Of a stretch of DNA of 64,000 nt, positions 45,901 to 57,589 are shown piece by piece. Positions within the stretch are counted from its first letter, which is position 1. Every line of letters starts with the position of its first letter. Origin of the DNA: Cordia subcordata (lineage: Eukaryota; Streptophyta; Magnoliopsida; Boraginales; Cordiaceae). The stretch covers positions 4,009,001 through 4,073,000 of the forward strand of contig JAPTOF010000012.1 in the NCBI GenBank assembly GCA_028554755.1. The letters are read 5' to 3'. A model generated the notes under the pieces. It worked only from the letters and a program-made list of their open reading frames with translations. It searched no databases and had not been told where the DNA came from. Made by a program: the position numbers and the translations under genes.

Positions 45901-48708
45901 AACCCCTCAAGAACAAGCGTAGATCATGGTCCTTAAATTTCCTCTTAGTAGTTATTATATAATAGATTAATTAAATTAGTATATTAATTAATCTAATGCA
46001 ATTATTAGCAAGTTAGCTACCAACTCAGATAAAACAACTGAAATGTTGGCAGCCCCCATTTTACAGATGGAACACATTTACTCCTTTGAATTATCAGTAC
46101 TTTGTCCAATGGTTGTATGTTGTAACTTCAATTTTGAGACTATTGCTCTATTTGTTATAGTCTTATTTTAAGATACTTATCGTATTAAAATGAGGGTATA
46201 TCTTATAAGATTTAAGAAATCTTATCATGCATCCTATGAAAATTTAAAACAAAATCATACTTTTTATCTTACAAGAAATAAGCAATCCTTCTTATCTTAT
46301 TTTTGCAACTATAGAATGCATAATGCATATGATAAGATATCTTAAATCTTATAAGATATCTCCAAATTTCAATAGGAGAAGTATCTTAAAATAAGATCAT
46401 TCTAAACACACTATATGTATATATATTAATAGTTGCTTACTTAGCCAAAAAATTAAAAGAAGGAGAAAGAGAGAGAGCAAGTAGCTAGATCTTCAGCAAC
46501 TTGGAAACTCTTTATCACTAAAGTGGTTTCTGGCTAAGTGTTTCGGGAGCCGTTTAAATAGTTGAGAGTTGAAACTACTTTGAGTGATAATGTGAGTTTG
46601 AATTCATGAAGACTCGGGGTTGAAAAAAGAAAAAAAGTGGTTCCTCACAAGAAAATTGAAAAGTTGGGAAAGAAAAGAAACAAAGAAAATTTGATTAGAG
46701 ATGGAAATGAACTTAAAATTACATGTATTGATGTGTGTATATATGCAGTGTTAGAGCGACTATAGAAAGGTACAAAAAAGCATGTGCTGATTCATCCAAT
46801 ACGGGATCTGTCTCTGAAGCTAACACACAGGTGAAGCTTTCTCATTAGTTACACCAATTTTTTTGGCTGACAAAATTAAATATGATCCAATTACATTATT
46901 ATCTGAATAACACCATTTTTTCTTTTTTTTCTTTAAAAAAAATATTTTATACAGTTTTATCAGCAAGAAGCAACCAAATTGCGGCGACAAATAAGAGAGA
47001 TACAAAATTCAAACAGGTAATTTAAAGCATTTAATCTATTAATTGTATATCGATGGAGACATTTTCTCTTGTCCATAAAATTGAAAATGAGCAGGCACAT
47101 TCTTGCTGAGGGACTTGAGTCGTTGAGCTTCAAGGAGCTGAAGAATCTTGAAGGAAGAGTGGAGAAAGCCATCGCTAGAGTTCGTTCAAGAAAGGTAATA
47201 TTATTAATCATAGTCATAATTAAGCTACATACATATATGATTAATCAGACGATATATATATACACACACACATATATGTAAAATATATTATATGGTATAA
47301 TATAATTAAATCATAAAGCGTCTATGATAAATTTATGTCTTACATTAATCTTTTTTTAAATTTTTTCCAGAATGAAGTGTTGTTTGCTGAGATAGAGCTT
47401 ATGCAAAAGAGGGTAACTCTCTATATTCCTCTCTTCTTTGCTGTTGTTACCCCCTGCTGGCTTAGTTCATGTTTAATTTATATGTCAATCTATATGTGCT
47501 TCTTGAGTTATGACGTCTCATTTTGATTGACTTTTCTCCACATAAAAGTATTTTGCATTAAAAAAAATTCTTTCTTGTAATAGGTATTTAAATTGGTCTC
47601 AGAACAGGTTAAAACTCTTTTTTTAATAAGTATTTAGAACTAAAAATTTTAAACTTATAGAAAAGTGTCTCTTTTCAAAGGTTATATAAAAACCTTTTGT
47701 TTTAAAAATCAATGCAATCGAACCCTAGCTCATATCTCTTAGCTGAAAATGGAATATTAATTAACAGCTTCACATTGGATAACACTAAATAGCATAAATA
47801 AAGAGAATTCTTTTTTTGTTTTTAGGGATACCTCTAAAGCTTGACACATCATCTATATATAGATGGCAATCTGGCCAAAAAAAAAAAGATATGTTAAGTT
47901 TGATTTTTAAATTAAAAATTTTTTTAACTAAAATTGATTTAATTTATATAAAAATTTTATAATATCAAAACTCATTAATATTTCTTATGAAAAATGTTGT
48001 ACAATTTCCAAAGTTTAGGGGATTTTGTGCAACACCTTTTATAGTACAGGGGCTTTTTAATAAGTTATGAAACACGAGGTTTTAACTTTTATGGGACTTT
48101 AATAAAATAAGAAGAGGAGAAGTGTATGTTACCCCTTTAATAATTATCATCGATTTAGTGATCGATATACTAAATTTGCTAAATTATTATTTTACATGTG
48201 TTCTGGATTATATACTTATTCTTGAATCCATTATATTATGCTAACTCTTCCATGTATAAAATAAAATGATCAATTATGTCTACCATCTTAACTCTCAAGT
48301 GCTTAACCAAATCCAAAAACAAGATTCATCTTAAACAATTAATTTGATTTACGCGCAAATTTTCTGCAGGAAATCGAGCTGCAAAATGCAAACATGTATC
48401 TTCGAGCAAAGGTCTACACCCTTTTACTTGTCAAATTTGTTAAGGGTACGTATATATACTTTGTTACTAGTTGAATTTAATGACATTGCACATTTTACAT
48501 GGAGCAGATAGCTGAAAGTGAAAGAGCAGCCCAACAAATGAATTTGATGCCCGGATCTGATCAGTACCAGCAGCAGGGAATAAGCTCACAGCAGCAGCAG
48601 CAGCCTAATTATGATGTTAGAAATTTTCTCCCAGTAAACATTCTGGAGCCAACAAATCAACCTGACCAATACTCCTGCCAGGATCAAACACCTCTTCAAC
48701 TTGTGTAA
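36968..48708 (+). CDS. SHP1: C-class MADS-box factor, PLENA/SHATTERPROOF lineage, 251 aa
   Basis: Seven coding exons: 36968-37194, 46749-46830, 46955-47016, 47095-47194, 47371-47412, 48370-48411 and 48508-48708. The internal sizes 82, 62, 100, 42 and 42 nt are those usual for AG-subfamily genes. A 15-residue N-terminal extension ([15 protein letters not shown]) precedes the MADS domain ([18 protein letters not shown]..., about 16-75). I and K regions follow ([45 protein letters not shown]). The C-terminus holds a short poly-Gln run (CAG repeats), AG motif I ([14 protein letters not shown]) and AG motif II (DQTPLQLV, the last residues). The extension, the K-domain wording and the GAUT15/HVA22f neighbours favour the PLE/SHP lineage over AG proper. 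Such factors bind CArG boxes with SEPALLATA partners and specify carpel, ovule and fruit identity. GTAAGA overlaps the stop, so a 3' intron is possible. The symbol denotes the likely lineage, not proven orthology. Confidence 0.95.
39139..39224 (+). promoter_or_regulatory. AG-intron enhancer core: G-box, AAGAAT box, two CCAATCA boxes
   Basis: CACGTG at 39139-39144, AAGAAT at 39162-39167, and CCAATCA at 39175-39181 and again at 39218-39224. An AAGAAT box plus paired CCAATCA boxes are motifs reported as conserved by phylogenetic footprinting of the AGAMOUS regulatory intron. Finding them in this order in the orthologous intron supports a retained floral enhancer. Binding factors cannot be read from sequence. 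Confidence 0.72.
40537..41168 (-). repeat. 3' LTR of the copia element
   Basis: 632 bp. It aligns along its whole length with 44911-45552, with substitutions and short indels (for example TTGCGGTATGG against TTGTGGTATTG). In element orientation it is the 3' LTR because the purine tract abuts it. Confidence 0.9.
44911..45552 (-). repeat. 5' LTR of the copia element
   Basis: 642 bp, adjoining the tRNA-Met primer-binding site at 44897-44910 (as written). In element orientation it is the 5' LTR and would contain the promoter. Confidence 0.9.
46150..46415. mobile_element. fold-back MITE rich in CTTATAAGAT motifs
   Basis: Left arm GTCTTATTTTAAGATACTT and right arm AAGTATCTTAAAATAAGATC are inverted copies. 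Inside, ATCTTATAAGATTTAAGA and TCTTAAATCTTATAAGATAT pair as well. It lies in the last 600 bp of the big MADS intron, close to exon 2. The superfamily is unknown. Confidence 0.7.
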
Positions 48709-48792
48709 GATTCTCATCATATATTTCCACTTGTTGCATATATTTAGCAAATGTCACATCACATCTTATGATTTGTACCATCAATTTGATTT

Positions 48793-48990
48793 AGGGTCAA
48801 ATGCGTTTTTATCTCTCTGTGTTCTGTGAAGAGTGTACAAAACTCCCTATGTTTTAAAACTCATTAATATGTTACATAAAGTATAGGGATTTTAGCAAAC
48901 ATTTTTTAGATCATAGGAGTACTAGTGAATTTTAAAAGTTTAGTATAGAAAGTAGGTGAACTGCATTTTATTCTTTGGTTTATCATGTTG
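48793..48990. mobile_element. small fold-back element after the MADS stop
   Basis: GGGTCAAATGCGTTTTTATC on the left is loosely inverted by GAACTGCATTTTATTC on the right, with CCCTATGTTTTAAAACTCA / TATAGGGATTTTAG between. It belongs to the TAAAATG-end family and probably lies in or near the 3' UTR. Confidence 0.45.
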
Positions 48991-49544
48991 AAAATGCATT
49001 ACATTTTCCCTGAATAAAGTGATGGAATCAATACATAGATAAAATAAAACTAATCATTTCTGAAAATGTAAAGTTTTAGATAAATTGGTTAGTCTAATAT
49101 GATTTCAAGCAAATTGTCAAATGGTCTTAAACGTAAATCTCACCCCGACTTGTTTACAAAGAGTATTTTCATGTACCAGATTTAAACTCTTTTCTAATAC
49201 TTTAAACTTTTCACTCGAGACATTATACTTTAATATGTAGAATCGGTATTTAGTTGCATTGGAAAATAAATCATATGGTGTGTTGATGAAATAGATAGAA
49301 TTAAACTTGTTAAGGAAAAAATTTAAAAATTGTTATTCCTCTTGTCACTATATGAAGCATTTATAGAAATACAACTCAAAGTGCATGATTTTCTTAAATC
49401 TCAAACCAGTAATATCTATGATTTATATGCCATGCATGACTCTCTCATGTAGTTAAGTTGTTTGTCTTCACCAACCCAAAATATCTGACCGGATAGTCAT
49501 TATCCCCTTCCCCCTATTCAGACAAGTATTTGAGTATTTTAAAA

Positions 49545-49765
49545 AAAGTAAAATGCATTTTATTTCCCTATATTTTGTTAAAATTGTATAAAATTCCTTA
49601 TGTCTTAAAATTTGGAAATAACTTCCTTGGACGATTATACAACATACATTCTTTATACCATATTCTCTATAATATAAGGGAGTATTAATGAATTTTAAAA
49701 TTATAGGGAAAGTTTACACAACTTTAATAAAATAAAGGGATGTAAAATAAATTTTAGCCCTTCAA
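49545..49765. mobile_element. small TAAAATG-end fold-back element
   Basis: Left AAAGTAAAATGCATTTTATT and right GATGTAAAATAAATTTTA. Arms contain CCCTATATTTTGTTAAAATTG and its inverted partner ACTTTAATAAAATAAAGGG. Non-coding. It lies in the space between the convergent MADS and GAUT genes. Confidence 0.6.
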
Positions 49766-50069
49766 AATTTCAGAAACTTATTAGAGTTTAATGGTGCTAT
49801 TTTTTCTTTTGCAGTTAATGCCTTGGAAGGTTGTGTTGTCAGGAACATATGGGGCATGCTCTTCCACCTTTGTGGGAAGAATTTTCTGAAAGATTTAAAT
49901 CTTAGAATCGTATCAAGTTCTGTATAAAAGTCTTTTAACTCTCTCAATGTGGAGAATTCTTGTTAAATTTACCTTTCAAAAACGAGACATTTTCCCATCT
50001 TACTAACTCAAATGTGTTCAATATCCTTAAATGACTCTTGACTATTTTCTTTTAGATATCGGGCCCTAA

Positions 50070-50419
50070 GAGCCTGTTTGGCTTTGCTTTTTCTTAAACT
50101 GCTTAGAAGCAATTAATGCTTATGAATAAATAATAAATAAACAAAAGTGTTTGGATAAAATGTATTTAAAATGATTAAAAAGAGCCTTTAATTAACGATA
50201 CATGAAACAAATTTAGTTTTCAAGGGATCCAAATGTTTTTTATTAGGACAACCCCCATTGCTTACAAACAATACTAATAAAAGTTAGGAGATTTTACTTT
50301 TTTTTGGTTGTTTATAAGTCATCTTTACTTGCTTATAAGCATAATTTGCCAATGTGTAAATTTTATTTTTTTACTTATAAGTAAATTTGACCAACTTATA
50401 AATAATTCCAAACACCCTC
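50070..50419. mobile_element. Tourist-like MITE, 350 bp
   Basis: Left end GAGCCTGTTTGGCTTTGC and right end AATTCCAAACACCCTC are inverted repeats, with TAA duplications at 50067-50069 and 50420-50422. The interior contains inverted GCTTATAA motifs (AGCAATTAATGCTTATGAA against CTTGCTTATAAGCATAA). Confidence 0.8.
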
Positions 50420-50672
50420 TAATAGAAGATTCAGCTGAAAGTGAATCTTTTCTTCAATTAAAAGTGGAATCTTCTTTGCTGGATATATGTGCTGATGGTC
50501 TAAGAGCTCACCTCTATAACTTATTAGGGATCAAGGAGGGTAGACTTTCACTTAGAAATATATCTTGAGGTGTATACCCCTGATTGCTGGCAGGCTTATT
50601 AAACAAATCTTCTTAATGTTAGGAAATATCGTGTCTAAATTTTGATTGTTATGGTGGAAAGACGTGGATTAT

Positions 50673-50942
50673 GGGCTCATTTGAATTGACTTTTTTAAAA
50701 AGTGTTTTTTAAAAATTTTTAAAAAGCGTTTTTTAACAACTTTTAAAAAACAGTTTTTTTTTAAAACTAAAAATTTTAGTTTCTAAAAAAAAGTTGTACT
50801 TGAACTTTTCTCAAATTTTCATTTTTTTTGTAAACTTAATCAAATAATTATTACAAATTTAATGGAATTTTTTTTAGAGAAAAAGAAAAGTACTTTTTCT
50901 TTTAAAGAGGGGGGGGGTGGGGGGGATGATCCAAACAGGCCC
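50673..50942. mobile_element. Tourist-like MITE with a G9-T-G7 run, 270 bp
   Basis: Left GGGCTCATTTGAATTGAC and right GATCCAAACAGGCCC are imperfect inverted repeats flanked by TAT (50670-50672, 50943-50945). Near its right end is an unusual G-run, G9 T G7 at 50909-50925, where relatives carry an A-rich or GTCAATCC-type sequence. Confidence 0.72.
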
Positions 50943-51512
50943 TATGTTTACAGTAATTACTTAAATAGCAAAAATACATAAAACAACTATACGTATAAAA
51001 TGAAAAGCGAAATTCAAATGATGCCTCAAGTGCAGAATCAAAAATTGGTGTAGTTTCTAAACTAGTTCCCTGAATAGCTGATCAAGAAATAGATATTACT
51101 AGTGTAAGATGTTTTACCATTCCATATAGTTACTAGATTCTGCATCACAGGCAGATTTACATATAGGATTCTAAGGACTGCAGATTCCCTAGCCTCATAA
51201 AATGTGTTAAAATATCTTCATATCTTTTTGTCCAAAACACGGTCCCATTTTTTTAAAGTACTTAACCACTACTAATAAAATATCTTAAATATCCCAGAGT
51301 TCTGCAGCTTAATATATATAAAGGTTGATCACCTAGACTATATAATGTATTGAATGCTACCCTCATCAATTCTCTATAAATGGACAAGGAATAGCATCCT
51401 CATAACGTACAAAGCCATGTCTCAGCAGAGACTGAAGGCAAAACCCTCTTCCCTCTATCTAAGACTACAATTCCAGCTTAATCCTCAAACAAATATCGAT
51501 AATTTTGACTCT

Positions 51513-54500
51513 TCAGCCTGTAATTCCGCATTTCTTGACAGATATATTTGAGAAATTAACGTGTCTATACCATAGACTTCGTAGTTCAGGGGCTGCAGCC
51601 TCGAGCCAGGGCTTAGCAGGTCCACTGAAATGTATAACGGCCGCTGTTTTTATCGTATATGTGTCAACCGGTGGATCCCGGAATCCCAAACCGGCCATGT
51701 GCCATGAAGGATCAATCTCCTGTACATGACCCTCGAATGCAATCAATGCCGGTGGAAGTGCTCCAGGGCGCCACAGTTCAAAACCAGATTTGAGGCTCTG
51801 CAAAAGTATGAATAGAAGTAAAAATGTTCTCAGCAGCAGGCACAGAACACGAAACTGAAACAATCGGTGAAAATGTTACTAGAGTTTATGCAACTTCGAT
51901 CTAGAAAACTATAAAATTTGCATACATGTCTAAGCCATTGATGATAAGTAGCTGTGATGTTAGTCTTTCTCCAGGCTTGGAGATCAAACACATTCATGCC
52001 ATAAAGCCATCCACAGCGGTCAGAATCCAAGACGGATGATATCATTGGGTTAGTGAAATTGAAATAGTCCTTGTATTTCCTCCCAATGCAACAGTTAAGT
52101 CCACGCGAGTTGATAACTGCACCGACAACTTTCCCATTGAGATCCAAATCCCAGAGAGGTGATAAGTCTTGCTGTACTACAACATCATCGTCCAAGAACA
52201 CGACCTTGTTCAGATCTGGAAACAGCTGCAGGAACCATGAAAATCAGATAAACTAATCCATGTTCTTTGAAATTTCACGTCGAAGATTACTTTAGTAGTT
52301 ACCTCAGGGAGATAAACGCGGAGGTGATTTAAAATAGAGATATAACTGGGCTGTAGAACCTCCAAATTCTTCTCATATTCTTTTTCATTTTCAAAGTCTT
52401 CCGCCTTGAAGAACTCATATCTACGCTTCCAGATCAGGCGATGAATCTCCAACATCTCTTTAATCCCAACATTTACTTTGTGAGGCCAATCGTATTGATG
52501 TAATCCCTTGACTTCCACAACTGCTGAACCAGAATTTTCAGAAAACCAAGCGTGCATAGGGGTGTAACTTTTTTTATCAGTGACTATATGAAACACAAAT
52601 TTCTCTGGTTCAATTGAACATTTGGTTGCAGAGGAAATAGCGACAGAGGCGGCAAGGACATTATCGGTTGAAAGAACAACATGATGGAACGAATTGTCAG
52701 TGAGGCGGGAAACAAATTCGGGAGGAGGTAAGCGAGAACGTGCGACGGCATTGACAGCAAATTCTTCAGCCAACTTCAAGGAAAGACAGTGCAGGCTTTT
52801 GGGTAAACTGCAAGAAGCTATATGCCAATAAAGTGATTCCTGTCGTCTAGCTGCTCGGACTAAATGCTCCATCTCAAACATCTGAGGAAAGCACAGAAGC
52901 CCATTCAAATTTCTTGATAAGTCTCGTTCCAGGACACAAAAGATTACAGAACATGAATACATATAATCCTACATCTGTATGGGAATGGAATAAAATAAAT
53001 ACGACCAATTAGGATTTTTATCATTCAAGTTGTTAAAGTTTAAAATTTATTACATATTTCAAGACAATCTTTTGATATATATATATATATACTACGAGCT
53101 TAGCCATTCAAATTACAAATAGTGCCAAATATTCATTAGGAGGATCTTTCTGCATAATTTATGAGAACTACCATGTATCACAACCCAAAACTGCAATTCT
53201 AGAAGCTGCCTAGACGGCCAGAGTCTGCATACACCATCACAATCTCCGACTTTACAAAGGGTTGATTCTTTCGAATGTCCCTCGGTTACAAAATGATCAT
53301 TTTAATCCCTCGACTTCTTTTAATTGGACACCCTTAGTCGTTTTAGGTTTATCCATCCAAAAGGCTCAAGTCAAAATCCCATTATAACTTCGAGAATCCA
53401 AAGGGTTCGGTCAAAGACAAGGGACTAAATGAACTATATTTTAGCACATTCTTTGGTAGGTACTACAGTAATGGATACCATTCATGACAAAAATAAAAAA
53501 ATAGCAAACAACAACAAACAAGAGAGGCAAAACAAAGAAAGTTGAAACACGTTTGAAGTAATGATAGTAAAAGTGCCGTGCATGCATTACCAGTGATTTG
53601 GTCTTGAAAGCGAAAGCTTTGATGTCCTGACTATTTGATGCCATGTCCTTCACAAGCTCCATGAATGACCCTGGAATTGAATTCGAACCATCTTTGCTTC
53701 CACTTTTGCCGTCACTCTCTGTTGCTTCTAGCAATGCTCTTGTCAGCTCTTCTCTGAGCTTTTTGACGTGCCCAAAATTCCACCATCATCATTAATTCTA
53801 AAACAGTAACATGTAGTACATAAAAACAAAAATAGGAAGATGATGGCGATCTAAATTTCTTATAACGCTATAACTTTATAGTGGATAGCTGTATATCATT
53901 ACCAATCCATGGTTATTGTGGATAGTATATCATTATCCCACTCAAATAGTACTACAGTATATCTTGAAGTTCTCAACCCTGAATAGACCTTGAGCCTAAA
54001 TAATTTGAAACCCTCTCTAAATCGGACACTTACTCGATCCAGAAATCCACAGGTCAGATTGGAGTACACCCATACGTTTGTCGACCATAATAACATTATA
54101 GTGGAGTGTATATCATTGTTCGTTATAGTGGAGGGTATATCATTTTCAATGGTTTGAAATTTTTCAAAGCCGCGTTGATGTGTGAAAACGTGAAATGCGA
54201 GGCTAAGTTTTTTCAGGTCAGCACTAAATTTAAAAGTCAGTACAACTGCCCAATATTCTACACCGACAAACAGAATTCCTCAAAATGCACTCACCTCATG
54301 GTCATGCATGGAGCCAAGAGTATGTCGCAGGGTTACAAACATTAAGGCCAGAAAACCCAAAAGAATTTACGGCTTTGAGCAAATTAAACAAGAATGCTTC
54401 TTAAAACTAATTGATTTGGACAGGCTCATATATGACATTATATTGAAAAGAAAAACACTGTTAATACTATATTTGTAATTAGTAGAGTTTAGAATTTGAT

Positions 54501-55616
54501 GGTGAGGTTGAGTAAGATTTAATAATTGTAAAACTATCAATGAGTTATAATATAATAATGTGAACAAATATTAAATTTCATTTATAATATAATAATATTG
54601 TCAAAGAATACTAAAATATTAGTTATTAATCATCGAAAGATCACCGACATGATTATTTAGGTGTGCGAAAGATCCATTACCCACTAAGTTGAGAAAACGA
54701 AGTCTTCTTTTTCCTTTTATCAAATCTGTATTGTCTTTGTCTACTCAGAAGTTCCAGTTTATTTTATTTATTACTTTTTCGATGCCTGGAGGATGATTAA
54801 TGCTACCAAAAGAATGAAATAAATACATACAAATTACATTTCATGTGGATTGAATTAGAGAAGATTTTTTTTTTTTTTTACAGAGTATGTGCTGCAATGA
54901 TGAAATTGTTATAATTAACTCTACCTTATAATAGAATACGTCTTAAAACGAAAATACAAAAATAACTCAAACATGCTTCTAATAATCACTTCTATAGTTC
55001 TATCAACCATTTAAAATAATGCATGTGTCAGTAATTTTGTGATTTAGTGGCATGCTATTTATTTTTTTTATAAAAAATTTCAAAATCAACTCTCGTTGTG
55101 TATATTATTTGATTATAAATACCTTCATAGATTCAAAAAGGATAATGCATGCATCACTATACATGTGTGTTATATTATACAAATAATGATAACTTTGGGA
55201 AGGAAAAAACAATTAAAACTTACCAGAGGTGCATCACTCCCGCCGAAAAACCTCCATCTCATGCAAGCTGCAGCTTAATATAAACCATCAATTTATTACA
55301 CTTTCAACCCCAATAAAACTGAAAAATTACAAAACCACTCAAAAGTTGAAAAGAAAATTTTACCAGGAGAAGAAGAAGAACAAATGTTGCTAGCTGATTC
55401 AAGAACCAAAAGAGCAGCCCTAAGAAAAAGAAATGACAAAAGCAAAGCAAGCACTAACGCCGCCGGCAGCGCCACCGTTCTTCGACTTATCCGTCGAAGC
55501 CCCGCCGCCCCAGACCCCTTCCCCCGAAACCCGACGCCACCGCCGCCGATGCCACTACCGGCAGAATGCGATATTGTGACTCCCTTGATCCCCTTAGCCG
55601 ATATATAAAACTTCAT
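51513..55616 (-). CDS. GAUT15: GAUT15-type galacturonosyltransferase-like protein, 542 aa (GT8)
   Basis: Six minus-strand exons: 55616-55364, a 44-nt exon from the acceptor GCTGCAG to the donor CTG/GTAAG inside about 55210-55275, then 53758-53591, 52881-52303, 52225-51926 and 51797-51513. They sum to 542 codons plus stop. The start is the ATG of [17 protein letters not shown], because an upstream in-frame codon is GTG. Residues about 47-70 form one hydrophobic anchor after RRISRRT, as in type II Golgi enzymes. A stem region ([24 protein letters not shown]) follows, then the GT8 domain with [27 protein letters not shown], and the DDD metal/UDP-sugar motif at 360-362. GMNVFDL sits at 424-430 and HFSGPAKPW at 504-512. 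The wording is closest to Arabidopsis GAUT15. The family makes homogalacturonan pectin in the Golgi, but GAUT15's own activity is not firmly established. Exon 3's acceptor (CACGTCAAAAAG) lacks a pyrimidine tract. The gene is convergent with the MADS gene. Confidence 0.93.
53759..55200 (-). other. GAUT15 intron 2, about 1.45 kb
   Basis: AT-rich intron with no recognised exon or transposon ends. Around 53880-54130 a few loosely repeated phrases (GTGGATAG-TGTATATCATT) suggest a degraded insertion. Confidence 0.45.
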
Positions 55617-55629
55617 CTCATTCCCCACA

Positions 55630-57585
55630 AAATTTGTTCAGCATCATCATCCTTCTGGAAACTACTCGTGCAAGATTTATAGAAAAGCGGCTTAGCCAAG
55701 ATTTATAGAAAAGCAGCTAGCAGCTTAACTTCAATGATTGAGGTTGAAGTTGACGTGTGTTTAAAAATATGGCGTGTAAAGTTTACCAAGTTGTTTTCAT
55801 TTACGCGTGTGTGTACATATATATATGTATGTATATGTTGACGTGCGCTAAGCTTTGTCAAAGAAAAAAATGAGATCACGCACTAATGTTGGTAAAGAAT
55901 GAGAGAAAGAGACCTCTTTTTCTTTTCTATTTGAAGGAGTTTTCTCCTTTTTTTTTTCCGTGTTTTTACTTTGAATTAGAGTAAATTTAAGTGACTTGAA
56001 ACTGATTGTTATAGGGTCGAGATTAATGGAAGGAAAAGTTCTCCCAATAATTGTATTTTTGAAAGGTTCAAACCCCTCAAATAACTTAAAACTAATTTCT
56101 ATTAAGTAGGAATAATCAAGAAAAACCCACCAAACATATGTACTTTTTGGGATTTAGACTTGTATTCTCTTTCTTATGACTGTGAGGCTATCTTAACCAA
56201 CAATTTATTAATTTGAATGAGGCTTTTAGAATTAATAATACATATAGAGAAAAATAGTAACACATTGCTAGATTACAAGATCGGTAGAAAAAAAAACAGA
56301 AAAAAAAGGTTTTTTTTTTTTCTTTTTAACTATGCGTGGAGCGTAAGTAGTAGTCAATTGAAAGACGGTGGGGACAAAGCCAAAAAAGAAGCCGCGTTAA
56401 GGCCCGAATATTATTACTGGATTTGTATGCAAGTGCAAGACACACTGTATGTGTCTTTGGCCTTTGTACTGTAATATTGAGTGATGGAGTCCCAACAATA
56501 TTAGACAGATTTTCATTTCCCAGATGCTAGTAGATTCTGTGATACTTTCATACTTTATTTATAGGGTGAATATCATCAATCGTCTCCCTTTTTTGTTGTC
56601 AAGACATAATATTTTGTTCTTTATTTTATAAAAATATACCGATTATACGATACACGTAATCTCAAAGGAAAAATAATAATAAATCTATCTATGCTTAGAT
56701 TAAAATCACTTGAAAGATTACCGGGTATCATAAAATTAAAAGATAAAAAGATGAAAATGTTGTATTTTAAGAATCAAGGACAATGTTGTTGTCAAAAGTA
56801 AATAAGATAAGGGACAATTAGTGCTATTTAGCGTTCAAGTAAAATTCAGCTAAATCTTGTGGCAAAAATTCATTGAAGACTAGATTAAGAAAACACCCAG
56901 GCAGTAATATATTTTGCTTTTGCTCCTAGACAAAGTCTTGAAAATGTTAACTGTTTTAGGACTTATAATAATAATAATAATAATAATACATATTATCATT
57001 CACAAACAATAATTTTTTTCTTTTCTTGGATCTTTTTTATTCACTATTAAAAAAATAACTTCTAACAATCGCCAAAATCGTTATGAGGTTATTTTTGACC
57101 AAAGAAAGAAAAAATCGTCATGAGGATGTTGAGCTTCCTGCAACAACATCACCGACACTGTTGGGGTTGCCATTTTGTCCGCAGTTTGGACCACCGGGCT
57201 CTGAAAACCATGTGGAATATAAATATTCGTGAAAGATAAGTTTCCATTAATAAAATTTGCCACGTAAAGTAGTAAAGAAGCAAAACTGAGTGGTTAAATG
57301 TATTTTTCATTGATATAATGTATTATAGGTGATAGATCCAATTGAGATTGGAGATTAGTAGTTGACCCTAAAAAAAGAGAGAAAGAGAGAGGATATAATT
57401 TCAAATTAATTTGGACTTTTTCGTAACATATAATATTATAAATTTTACATCATGAAATGAAATTAGATAGTACACAATGAAATTTGATTTGGTAGTCAAG
57501 GCAGAATAGAGAAATGACATTAATTTGTACTATATTGTGATATATCAATTTATTCCGTAAGACGTTGTAAGTTCTCATTCTTATT
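55630..57585. other. intergenic, upstream of GAUT15
   Basis: No gene seen. It contains the GAUT15 promoter side, short (TA)n runs near 55815, a poly-T/poly-A patch near 56305-56320 and an (ATA)n microsatellite at about 56966-56988. Short frames are not supported by splice sites or similarity. Confidence 0.5.
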
Positions 57586-57589
57586 CTAA

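Larger units (their letters stand above)
37195..46748 (+). promoter_or_regulatory. 9.55-kb regulatory first coding intron of the MADS gene
   Basis: The intron between the MADS-box exon and the I-region exon. In AGAMOUS this is the enhancer intron and is about 3 kb. Here about 5 kb of the length is a copia element and about 1 kb a fold-back element. The proximal 37.2-39.6 kb part is free of recognisable transposons and holds the conserved CCAATCA/AAGAAT cluster, a G-box core and a CCATTGT (LFY-type consensus) at 37933-37939. Function is inferred from family knowledge. Confidence 0.7.
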
